Positions 25,316-32,405 of a stretch of DNA of 64,000 bases are shown here, in pieces. Within the stretch, counting starts at the first letter, position 1; the number at the start of each line of letters is the position of its first letter. Under the pieces are notes generated by a model. It was given only the letters and a program-made list of their open reading frames with translations. It searched no databases and was not told where the DNA came from. The position numbers and the translations under genes are program-made. The stretch comes from Fibrella arboris (GTDB lineage: Bacteria > Bacteroidota > Bacteroidia > Cytophagales > Spirosomataceae): NCBI RefSeq assembly GCF_041321095.1, contig NZ_JBGGWE010000009.1, forward strand, positions 186,001 to 250,000, written 5' to 3'.

Positions 25316-27724
25316 CTATTCGCTCCGCAAGCTCGTTACGGGGTTCACCAACGCTGCTTTGATGACTTGCAGGCTGATCACAAGCGCCGTGATGAGCGCC
25401 AGCCCCGCCCCGACCAGCACGAAGGGCGACAGGGTAACCGGCATGTGGTACGCATAATCGGCCAGCCAGTCCGACACCAGCCAATACGTCAACGGCCAGG
25501 CGATCAGGTTAGCCAGTACCATCGTCCAGGCATATTCGCGCAGGAACAGGCCAATAATACCCGGCACCGACGCCCCCAGCACCTTCCGAATGCCCACCTC
25601 TTTCGTGCGGCGCGCTACGCTCAGCGATACCAGCCCCACTACCCCCAGCAGCACGATCAACAGGGCCAGGCCGGTGGCTACGTAGGCGGCCTTTTCCAGC
25701 TGTAATTCGGTCTGATAGAGTTGCTGGAGCGTTTCGTCCATGAAGGCGTAGTTGAACGGGGCATCGGGGAACAGCGCCCGCCAGGTACGTTCCAGACGGG
25801 TAATGGCCTGATGCGGATTGCCGGGAGCCAGCCGGAATGAGAAAAACCGGTAGATGTTCGCCGCCTGTACCTGCCCGATCACCATCGGCTGAATGGCCTT
25901 GTGCATGGTACCCACGTGAAAATCACGCACCACACCCCGGATCTGATAGGTAAGCGGAACACCCTGAAAACGAACCGGTTGATTGACAGCCGCTTCGGGC
26001 GTTTGGTAGCCCAGCGCCCGAAGCGCCGCTTCGTTGATCACCAGGCTGGTGGAATCGTAGCTGCCTTGTCCGGCGTGAAAAAACCGACCACTTCGCAGCC
26101 TGATCCGGTAGGTTTGGGCAAACTGCTCGTCGGTGGTCATCACGCTCACGTTCACCGCCTGCGTCGAGTCCTGCCCCTGCCGATAGAGCTGCCCGTTATT
26201 CCCCACATTGCCATTGGGAATCTCGTACGACAGGCTCGCCGACTGCACGCCGGGTAAGCGGGCCAACTGGTCGCGAACGGCCTCCATCCGGTTTACGCCT
26301 TCTTTCGACCAGGTGCGTGGCAGCGACGACACAGTGAGCACGGCTTCCTTGCTAAAACCTAAATCGCTAGTGAAGAACCAGGCGATCTGCCGCGATATCA
26401 GCACGGCACCCACGAAGACGAAGACAGCAATGGCAAACTGCACCGTGACCAGCCCCCGCCGAAACCACAGTCCCTCCCGCACCGATCGGGCTTTCCCTTT
26501 CAGCGAATCGACCGACGAGTAAGCGGATAGATACAGCGCCGGGTACATGCCGGCCAGCCCGCCAATCACCAGAATAAGCACCAGCAACACCCAGCCGTAG
26601 GTCATCAGCAACTGCCCCAGCGACGGCAGCGATTTGCCAACGATGTCGCTGAACACCGACTGAAACAGCGCGTATAAGCCAATCGATAGAACAGTCGCCA
26701 GGGTGGTCAGCGCCAGCGCTTCGATCAGGAATTGGGCCGTTAATTGACTACGGAGGCTGCCCAGTACCTTACGAACGCCAATCTCGCGCAGCCGCGTAGC
26801 CGACGTACCCAGCGACAGGTTCACAAAGTTGACCACGGCCATCAGCAGAATGAACAACCCCACCACGGCTAGGGTGGTCATCATCCTGCGGATCAGCCCG
26901 TTATTGCTTTGCAGGTAATAGTCGGGCAAGGGCGTGACGTAGGCGGTCAGGCTTTTCTGCACGTCGGCCGGCGTATTCCTGGCAATCAGCTGAGCAAGTG
27001 GTTTTTCCAGCGCCTGGGGTGCTACGCCCGGCTGAAGCTCCACGTAGGTAACGATGTACGGATTTTGCCAGGAGAACACATCATTGCCAAAGAAATCAAC
27101 GCCTCCCATCGACATAAACACCTCGTTGTTCTCGGTCAATAAATGCGAGACGGAGTTGTTGGGCAGTGATTGCAGGACGCCCGTTACCAGAAACGCCTGC
27201 TTGCCGCCACGCGGCGTTTCAATGGTCAGTGACTCGTTGAGCACGTTTGTTTTACCGAAGAGCTTTACGGCTTTATCGGCCGTGAGCACCACCGAGTTGG
27301 GGCCGGTCAGGGCGGTTCGCGGGTTGCCGTGGAGCATCGGAAAACCGAACATCGTCAGCATGGTCGAATCCCCGATCTGGATCGATTCGCGAAAGTGATT
27401 TTCGCCTTTCGACAGCGTGGCGCTGACGCCATAGAACCGGTAATAATCGGCCACCAGCGTTGGGTATTCCGCTTTCAGCGCCGGGCCAATCGGAGCAAAG
27501 GAAGTAATGTCCATTCCCCGGTTCTCTTCAGTCCACCGGCTTTGCACCAGGCACTGCTGCCGGGCATTGCGCAGGGTGCGATTTACCTGAAATTCACCCC
27601 AGCTATACGCCCCGATCAGCAGGGCGAATGTGATCCCGACGGCCAGCCCGACGATGTTCAGCAGCGAATAAAATGTACGGCGTAGCAGATTTCGCCAGGC
27701 GATTTTAAGGTAATTCCGGAGCAT
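25316..27724 (-). CDS. MacB/FtsX-family ABC transporter permease
   Basis: This 802-residue protein starts MLRNYLKIAWRNLLRRTFYS and ends NPVTSLRSE. It has the usual two-module architecture. Its first coupling segment is RLREIGVRKVLGS, and its second is RRTKEVGIRKVLGA. A fifth intact permease of this family in the window, it also lacks an adjacent ATPase. Its upstream flank carries hairpin element copy 4 inside a larger palindrome. Confidence 0.92.
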   Translation of the reverse strand: MLRNYLKIAWRNLLRRTFYSLLNIVGLAVGITFALLIGAYSWGEFQVNRTLRNARQQCLVQSRWTEENRGMDITSFAPIGPALKAEYPTLVADYYRFYGVSATLSKGENHFRESIQIGDSTMLTMFGFPMLHGNPRTALTGPNSVVLTADKAVKLFGKTNVLNESLTIETPRGGKQAFLVTGVLQSLPNNSVSHLLTENNEVFMSMGGVDFFGNDVFSWQNPYIVTYVELQPGVAPQALEKPLAQLIARNTPADVQKSLTAYVTPLPDYYLQSNNGLIRRMMTTLAVVGLFILLMAVVNFVNLSLGTSATRLREIGVRKVLGSLRSQLTAQFLIEALALTTLATVLSIGLYALFQSVFSDIVGKSLPSLGQLLMTYGWVLLVLILVIGGLAGMYPALYLSAYSSVDSLKGKARSVREGLWFRRGLVTVQFAIAVFVFVGAVLISRQIAWFFTSDLGFSKEAVLTVSSLPRTWSKEGVNRMEAVRDQLARLPGVQSASLSYEIPNGNVGNNGQLYRQGQDSTQAVNVSVMTTDEQFAQTYRIRLRSGRFFHAGQGSYDSTSLVINEAALRALGYQTPEAAVNQPVRFQGVPLTYQIRGVVRDFHVGTMHKAIQPMVIGQVQAANIYRFFSFRLAPGNPHQAITRLERTWRALFPDAPFNYAFMDETLQQLYQTELQLEKAAYVATGLALLIVLLGVVGLVSLSVARRTKEVGIRKVLGASVPGIIGLFLREYAWTMVLANLIAWPLTYWLVSDWLADYAYHMPVTLSPFVLVGAGLALITALVISLQVIKAALVNPVTSLRSE

Positions 27725-27818
27725 CAGTATACGTACCTGAGTTGAGCAGCCAAGGTACGTATCGATCTAACAGACAGCCCGTTAATAATTGTTAAGCCTC
27801 GCCAATGGCCGCGCTAGT

Positions 27819-28096
27819 GGTCATTAGGCTACGCCGTCATTGATAGTCATTAGATAGTCATTTCTGGTCATTCGTTGTCGCTTGCCTGCGGCGAGTGATG
27901 ACTATCAATAGGGCCTCCGGCCCGTTGGTCGGCCTATATCAGACTTTCTTATCCGGTAATTCGTAGGTGCACGAGCGGGCCGGAGGCCCTATTGATAGTC
28001 GTCACTCGCCGCAGGCAAGCGACAACGAGGCAAGCGACAACGAATGACCAGAAATGACCACCTAATGACTATCAATGACGGCGTAGCCTAATGACC
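27819..28096. repeat. 278-bp palindrome enclosing hairpin element copy 4
   Basis: The outer left arm (27819-27873: GGTCATTAGGCTACG..., ending in TTTCTGGTCATTC) is repeated in inverted form at 28042-28096. Both arms contain TCATTGATAGTCATTA. These outer arms are not part of the other three element copies. A 15-base duplication of the element end (GAGGCAAGCGACAAC, 28027-28041) sits on the right side only. Confidence 0.9.
27874..28026. repeat. MITE-like hairpin element, copy 4 (153 bp)
   Basis: It has the same length and orientation as copy 1, with ends GTTGTCGCTTGCCTG and its inverse. The centre is CAGACTTTCTTATCCGGTAATTC-like, differing by several substitutions. A paired change (GTGG to GCGG in one arm, CCAC to CCGC in the other) keeps the stem intact. 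Confidence 0.92.
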
Positions 28097-28117
28097 ATTT
28101 AATGACAGCGCAGCGTT

Positions 28118-28516
28118 TCACACCGTCTTATGCTGCCCAATAATACGCTCGCGGTGCTGGATGCCCCAGTTACGCAGTGATTCGATGACGCTGTTGAGCG
28201 ACTGACTGTATTCGGTCAACTCGTATTCGATCGTGACGGGTGTGGTGGCATATACATTTCGCGTCACAAACTCATTCAGTTCGAGCTCTTTCAGCTCTTT
28301 GCTGAGCACTTTCGCTGTAATGCCGGCGATCTGTCGTTGCAGCTCTTTGAACCGCCGGGGCTGGCCGGTCAGCGTAATGATGATGGGCAGCTTCCATTTG
28401 CCAGACAGCACGTACAGAGCATCCTGAACGCCCCGCAGGCTTTCAGTGCACTCAACGGCTGAGTGGTTTCTTGTACTATTCGTGACCGAAATAGGTCCTT
28501 GACTACCCGTGCTCAT
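28118..28516 (-). CDS. HxlR-family transcriptional regulator
   Basis: The 132-residue winged helix protein has the HxlR layout: a Cys in the N-terminal arm (C23 in AVECTESLRGVQDAL), LSGKWKLPIIITL, FKELQRQIAGITAKVLSKELKELE and a VEYELTEYSQSL-like wing (here IEYELTEYSQSLN). Many family members sense redox or electrophiles through an N-terminal Cys. It is divergent from a DoxX-family gene, with palindromic candidate operators between them, which suggests it controls both. Confidence 0.92.
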   Translation of the reverse strand: MSTGSQGPISVTNSTRNHSAVECTESLRGVQDALYVLSGKWKLPIIITLTGQPRRFKELQRQIAGITAKVLSKELKELELNEFVTRNVYATTPVTIEYELTEYSQSLNSVIESLRNWGIQHRERIIGQHKTV

Positions 28517-28565
28517 AGCTTAAAGGTACTTCGTCAGCCTGAACCGATCATGCGGTATCTGAAAA

Positions 28566-28588
28566 GATACTGGTATCCTTTGGGATAC
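28566..28588. promoter_or_regulatory. Candidate HxlR operator
   Basis: Two overlapping palindromes, GATAC-TG-GTATC (28566-28577) and GTATCC-TTTG-GGATAC (28573-28588), lie 50 bases upstream of the HxlR start and about 30 bases upstream of a TACGTTTG box. The placement in a divergent HxlR/DoxX region fits an operator; the call is by position and symmetry only. Confidence 0.5.
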
Positions 28589-28615
28589 TGCTAACAAAAA
28601 GATAGCAGGTTTAAG

Positions 28616-28623
28616 TACGTTTG
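28616..28623 (+). promoter_or_regulatory. Candidate -7 box for the DoxX gene
   Basis: TACGTTTG matches the Bacteroidota -7 consensus TAnnTTTG exactly, 48 bases upstream of the ATG at 28671. No clear TTG box is present at the expected -33 distance, so activation may be needed. Confidence 0.4.
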
Positions 28624-28670
28624 TCCTGTTCTTTCACCGCAGTTTGTTACTGCATAAAACCTACCTACAT

Positions 28671-29039
28671 ATGAATCCGAAAGTTTATCGTATCGTCACT
28701 ATCATTTTCACCGTACTGGCTGCTGGCATGGCCATTATGAGTGGTGTTTTTAAGTTCACCCAGTCGCCTCAGGTGATGGAAACGCTGGCCAAAGTGGGCG
28801 TTGAGAAGCAGGTATTGCTGTTGGGCGCTATGGAAGTCGGCTTCGCGCTCCTGTTCATCTATCCTAAAACCATGAAGCTTGGCTTCGTACTGCTATCCTG
28901 CTATTTCGCGGGGGCCATCGCCACCGAACTATCGCACGGGATGCCGTTAAATGCGGTGACGCCTATCGTACTGGTCTGGATCGCTACGTACCTGCGCGAT
29001 AAAACGGCATTTTTGTCGGAGAAAACAACGGTTGCGTAA
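28671..29039 (+). CDS. DoxX-like small membrane protein
   Basis: The protein has 122 residues from ATG 28671 (an upstream TTG would add nine). It has four membrane helices (about 7-28, 48-65, 70-90, 95-113), with VMETLAKVGV in the first loop and AIATELSHGMPLN in the last, as in the DoxX-like family. Members are thought to take part in membrane redox or stress functions. It is paired divergently with HxlR, a common arrangement. Confidence 0.85.
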   Translation: MNPKVYRIVTIIFTVLAAGMAIMSGVFKFTQSPQVMETLAKVGVEKQVLLLGAMEVGFALLFIYPKTMKLGFVLLSCYFAGAIATELSHGMPLNAVTPIVLVWIATYLRDKTAFLSEKTTVA

Positions 29040-29059
29040 GTAGTTGCTTGAGGCTGGTC

Positions 29060-29094
29060 GGCTCCGCTAGTCGTGCCCTTCGACTAGCGGAGCC
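29060..29094. terminator. Hairpin between convergent DoxX and BlaR1-type genes
   Basis: A perfect 14-bp stem GGCTCCGCTAGTCG / CGACTAGCGGAGCC flanks a loop TGCCCTT. It lies 20 bases after the DoxX stop and 40 before the convergent stop at 29135. There is no T-run, so it may act as a bidirectional mRNA 3'-end hairpin. Confidence 0.6.
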
Positions 29095-29134
29095 ATACAA
29101 GCTACAGCGGAGAGCCACGCAGCACTTAATCAAT

Positions 29135-30568
29135 TTACTTAGCCTCCTCAGCTCGCCGCCTTTCCATCTGCTCTTTCGTTAATAGAAGCAACCTTGGACT
29201 GGCTTGTAGTTCCCGCGCAAACGCGTTCGCCGCTTTATCAGTCAGCAGGTCTACTTCATAATGAAAGACATCGGGTCGCCGGACATGTTTGAAAAGACGC
29301 CGGATGTTATAAGTCACAATATCAGTGGCTTGCAAAGTGGTTCGGTCGAAATGGCGTACCCGTTTTCCATCGACCCAGATGCTGTATTGCTTCGCGTTTT
29401 TCAGCGCGTTAAACTCTTCCTCATTAAAGGTACCGGGCAGTCTTCCTTCCAGGTAAATCACCCGTGTTTGCTGTTCGGGCGTGAGGTCTTTAAACGTTAT
29501 TTTTTGCCCGGAACTTAACTCGCGACTGGTCGCATTGACCACCACATCGCCAAACCGGCTGTCGATTTCCGCTACGCTGAGCAGTGGACGCGGGGCGCGG
29601 GGCGTGGTCTCTGACTTCAGCGGAAAGATGGACGGTTGCGCAGGGGCGGCTCCGGTCAATAATACCGTCAGCAAACCGAAGAGAAGCGCAGTGCTACAGG
29701 CAGTTAGCCAGGTGCGGATAGGCGAAGTCTGTTTAGTCATCATGAGCAGGCGTTGTTTGGTTGTGTTAAACGTCAGGGAGCTGGTCAGCAACAGGTTGGG
29801 GAATGGGTTACTTAACTTGCTTAGCAACAGGTGCTGGTAGCCAGGCACATTCAGGTACGTTTGGTTCACGGCCTCGTCGGCCAGGAATTCGTGGTTGCGT
29901 TGCATCGCTCGTTTCAGCCAGAACACCAACGGATTGAACCAGCCAAAACACAGCACGATTTCCACCAGCAGCACATCCAGCGAATGCCGTTGCCGGATGT
30001 GAGCCAGTTCGTGGGCGAATAACTCATCCTCAATCGCGTCCCGGTCATAGGCTTCGGCCGAGACGAAGAGGTAGTGCAGAAAGGTGTAGGGCAGTCCGGT
30101 GCCGGGTAGCTTTACCAGCGTAGCCCCATAATACGGCTCGGTCGGATTGGTCCAGATCTGGCGAAGTAGCGCGTAGAGATTTCGGGCAAAACGGACCAAC
30201 ATCAGCGCAGTAACCGCACCGTAAAACCATAGCCAATTCAGTGCGGGTACGTTCGGTTCAGGTACCGCAGCGGCAGATCGATTGATCGCAGGTATATTGT
30301 TATCGACTGCGATGGGTGGCTCCTTAACCTCGGCTTTTGCTGACCATTGCCTACCAATCAGTTGCCTTGATTCGGAAAACAATATCAGGTCGGCAGGTAG
30401 TTGAATAGCCACCAACGGGCCCGCAAACGAAAGCAGCAACGTACCCAGCAGATACGCTCGTTTGAGCTGGTGCATCGGCTGATTTTCCAGACAGAGCCGG
30501 TAGACGCCAAGCAGCACCAGCAGGCTCAGGCTCGATTCGATCATCGATTCGAGTGGGAACGTGGTCAT
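29135..30568 (-). CDS. BlaR1/MecR1-like M56 family metallopeptidase
   Basis: This 477-residue membrane protein has N-terminal helices (about 5-25, 33-55, 105-125). The cytoplasmic zinc peptidase motif is HELAH (about residue 185, in LFAHELAHIRQRHSLD), with NHEFLADEAV downstream providing the third ligand. A further helix lies near 285-305 (ACSTALLFGLLTVLLTGAA). The C-terminal 170 residues are periplasmic and do not look like a penicillin-binding domain, so the signal is probably not a beta-lactam. It overlaps the BlaI-type repressor by four bases and presumably cleaves it when triggered. Confidence 0.9.
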   Translation of the reverse strand: MTTFPLESMIESSLSLLVLLGVYRLCLENQPMHQLKRAYLLGTLLLSFAGPLVAIQLPADLILFSESRQLIGRQWSAKAEVKEPPIAVDNNIPAINRSAAAVPEPNVPALNWLWFYGAVTALMLVRFARNLYALLRQIWTNPTEPYYGATLVKLPGTGLPYTFLHYLFVSAEAYDRDAIEDELFAHELAHIRQRHSLDVLLVEIVLCFGWFNPLVFWLKRAMQRNHEFLADEAVNQTYLNVPGYQHLLLSKLSNPFPNLLLTSSLTFNTTKQRLLMMTKQTSPIRTWLTACSTALLFGLLTVLLTGAAPAQPSIFPLKSETTPRAPRPLLSVAEIDSRFGDVVVNATSRELSSGQKITFKDLTPEQQTRVIYLEGRLPGTFNEEEFNALKNAKQYSIWVDGKRVRHFDRTTLQATDIVTYNIRRLFKHVRRPDVFHYEVDLLTDKAANAFARELQASPRLLLLTKEQMERRRAEEAK

Positions 30569-30936
30569 GGCTTCTTCCGGTCTATCTGCGCATCGATAAT
30601 CTTTCTAAGTTCAGCCAGCTCATCGGCCGATAGGTTGGTTTCCGTCGCAAAAAAAGAGGCAAACTGCGCCGCCGAATTATTAAAAAACTGCTTAATCAAC
30701 CCGTTGACGTGCCTGGCGAAATAAGCCTGGCTGCTTACCAGCGGATAATACTCCCGCGAATTGCCCCGCTCCCGGTAGCCGACGAACCCTTTATCCGTCA
30801 TGCGTTTGAGCAGCGTAGCCACGGTAGTCGCGGCGGGTTTAGGGTCTCCGTAGGCATCGATCAGGTCCTTCATATACGCCTGTTCGCGGCTCCACAGGTG
30901 CTGCATCAACGTTTCTTCGGCGGCAGACAGCTTCAT
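30565..30936 (-). CDS. BlaI/MecI/CopY-family transcriptional repressor
   Basis: The protein has about 123 residues from ATG 30936 (MKLSAAEETLMQHLWSREQAY); the upstream extension overlaps the operator region and is unlikely. It has a winged helix with AATTVATLLKRMTDKGFVGY in the recognition region. The C-terminal dimerisation helix is cleaved in this family by the M56 protease encoded just downstream (ATGA overlap). Confidence 0.93.
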   Translation of the reverse strand: MKLSAAEETLMQHLWSREQAYMKDLIDAYGDPKPAATTVATLLKRMTDKGFVGYRERGNSREYYPLVSSQAYFARHVNGLIKQFFNNSAAQFASFFATETNLSADELAELRKIIDAQIDRKKP

Positions 30937-30937
30937 T

Positions 30938-30995
30938 CTACATGTATAGTTTATTCTCCACAAATGTAGAATAAAAAATTACACCCACAATTGTG
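30938..30995. promoter_or_regulatory. Candidate BlaI-type operators
   Basis: TACATGTA (30939-30946), an imperfect AAATGTAGAA segment (30962-30971) and the palindrome CACAATTGTG (30986-30995) lie just upstream of the repressor gene. Members of this family bind dyads of the TACA...TGTA type, so autorepression is likely. Confidence 0.5.
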
Positions 30996-31003
30996 TATAA
31001 AAA

Positions 31004-31035
31004 AACCTATAAGGTCTCCGAAGACCTTATAGGTT
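31004..31035 (-). terminator. Rho-independent terminator of the ABC ATPase gene
   Basis: A perfect 14-bp stem AACCTATAAGGTCT / AGACCTTATAGGTT has a 4-base loop. On the minus strand the stem is followed by a run of seven Ts. It lies downstream of the ATPase gene ending at 31164 and upstream of the BlaI operator. Confidence 0.8.
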
Positions 31036-31108
31036 TATAATGCTGATTACCAGCTCAACAGCAGATAAATCCGGTTGGCGTCCCCTACGCGTATTGCTTA
31101 CGCAAAGC

Positions 31109-31130
31109 GGGCGGCCACGATGGGCCGCCC
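31109..31130. repeat. Short GC-rich hairpin
   Basis: GGGCGGCC / GGCCGCCC arms flank a six-base loop, followed by CCTACA, in the gap between the ATPase stop and its terminator. It resembles REP-like hairpins that are common in intergenic DNA; no function is assigned. Confidence 0.5.
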
Positions 31131-31163
31131 CTACATATCAACCATCTGGAATCAACCAAAAAC

Positions 31164-31841
31164 TCAGACGCGGATGTTTTCGGTTACTACTTTTCCGTCG
31201 AACAGGTTCACGGTGCGGTGGGCAAAGCCGGCGTCGTAGGGCGAGTGGGTCACCATGATGATCGTGGTGCCTTCGTCGTTCAGTTCACCCAGCAGCTTCA
31301 TCACTTCCTCGCCGTTTTTCGAGTCGAGGTTCCCCGTTGGTTCATCGGCCAGGATCAGCTTGGGTTTGGCTACTACCGCACGGGCAATGGCCGTGCGCTG
31401 CTGCTGCCCACCCGATAGTTGTTGCGGGAAGTGGTTGCGCCGGTGCATAATGTTCATGCGGTTCAGCGCCTCCTCTACGCGGGCCTTGCGCTCGTCGGGC
31501 GGTGTTTTCAGGTACAGCAGGGGTAGCTCTACGTTCTCGTATACCGTCAGCTCGTCGATCAGGTTGAAGCTCTGGAACACGAAGCCGATGCTGCCTTTCC
31601 GAAGCTGAGCCCGCTGCCGTTCGGTCATCTTGGCTACTTCAGTACCGTAGAAATTGTACTCGCCGTCGCTGGGGTTGTCGAGCAGACCCAGGATGTTGAG
31701 TAGCGTGGATTTACCGCAGCCCGACGGCCCCATAATGGCTACGAACTCACCGTCTTTCACCTCCATATTGATCCCGTTCAGGGCGGTGGTTTCGACCTCT
31801 TCCGTAGCGAAGAGCTTTTGTAAATTGATGGTTTGGATCAT
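31164..31841 (-). CDS. MacB/LolD-type ABC transporter ATP-binding protein
   Basis: The protein has about 225 residues from ATG 31841 (MIQTINLQKLFATEEVETTAL). It has Walker A GPSGCGKST, the Q-loop FVFQSFNLIDELTV, the signature LSGGQQQR, Walker B LILADEPTGNLD and the H-loop IMVTHS, as in the MacB/LolD/FtsE family. The HlyD adaptor of the same system is upstream at 32406, interrupted by an inserted gene. It is the only such ATPase in this window and may energise several of the orphan FtsX permeases. Confidence 0.93.
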   Translation of the reverse strand: MIQTINLQKLFATEEVETTALNGINMEVKDGEFVAIMGPSGCGKSTLLNILGLLDNPSDGEYNFYGTEVAKMTERQRAQLRKGSIGFVFQSFNLIDELTVYENVELPLLYLKTPPDERKARVEEALNRMNIMHRRNHFPQQLSGGQQQRTAIARAVVAKPKLILADEPTGNLDSKNGEEVMKLLGELNDEGTTIIMVTHSPYDAGFAHRTVNLFDGKVVTENIRV

Positions 31842-31846
31842 AAAAT

Positions 31847-31889
31847 GAGGGAGAAAAAGGAGGAAAGGAGGAAAGGAGGAAAGGAGAAC
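31847..31889. repeat. Purine-rich repeat tract
   Basis: A GGAGGAAA-type tract with an 8-base period lies directly upstream of the ATPase start. A matching pyrimidine tract (about 32366-32405) is on the other side of the four-helix gene, so the gene is bracketed by inverted low-complexity arms. Confidence 0.8.
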
Positions 31890-31934
31890 ATCCTTATTTT
31901 GCCACCTTTTGCTCACCATAACTACCTTATTCTC

Positions 31935-32357
31935 ATGGCTAAAATTGAAAAGTTTGAAGATTTATTCGTTTGGCAGGAAGGACTCGCACAAGCTGTGAAA
32001 TTGTACAAACTTTTAGCGAATTGTACAGATTATGGTCTGCGCGATCAGATACGACGTTGTTCTGTTTCAGTCCCATCGAACATAGCTGAAGGCTATGAAC
32101 GACAGACTAATCGAGAATTTATTCGTTACCTCAGGATCGCAAAAGGGTCGAATGGTGAACTGCGCACTCAGCTTCATTTAGCCATTGCAATTAATGTCAT
32201 AGATGCAGAAACAGGACAAGAGTTGCTTAAAAAGAGCCAGTTAATATCTGCTATGCTGCAAAATTTATTAAAAGTCAGAATTGAAAAGTTCGATCAAGAT
32301 CAATTCCAGAAACGCGAAAAGAAAAAGTCAAGCCTAGGTCTTCAAAACAATAGCTAA
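31935..32357 (+). CDS. Four-helix bundle protein (23S rRNA intervening-sequence family)
   Basis: The protein has about 140 residues from ATG 31935 (MAKIEKFEDLFVWQEGLAQA). The conserved family segments are visible: FEDLFVWQEGLAQAVKLY, DQIRRCSVSVPSNIAEGY and FIRYLRIAKGSNGELRTQL. The role of this family is unknown. It is on the plus strand, between two minus-strand genes that normally sit together (HlyD adaptor and ABC ATPase). It is noticeably more AT-rich than its neighbours and bracketed by purine/pyrimidine tracts, so it is probably an insertion. Confidence 0.9.
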   Translation: MAKIEKFEDLFVWQEGLAQAVKLYKLLANCTDYGLRDQIRRCSVSVPSNIAEGYERQTNREFIRYLRIAKGSNGELRTQLHLAIAINVIDAETGQELLKKSQLISAMLQNLLKVRIEKFDQDQFQKREKKKSSLGLQNNS

Positions 32358-32365
32358 TCGCAAAG

Positions 32366-32405
32366 CCCCTTTCCTCCTTCCTCCTTTACTCCATTCCTCC
32401 CCTCT
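32366..32405. repeat. Pyrimidine-rich tract, inverted partner of the 31847 tract
   Basis: CCTTTCCTCCTTCCTCCTTT and related words form the reverse complement of the purine tract on the other side of the four-helix gene. The tract ends at the stop of the HlyD adaptor gene. Confidence 0.75.
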
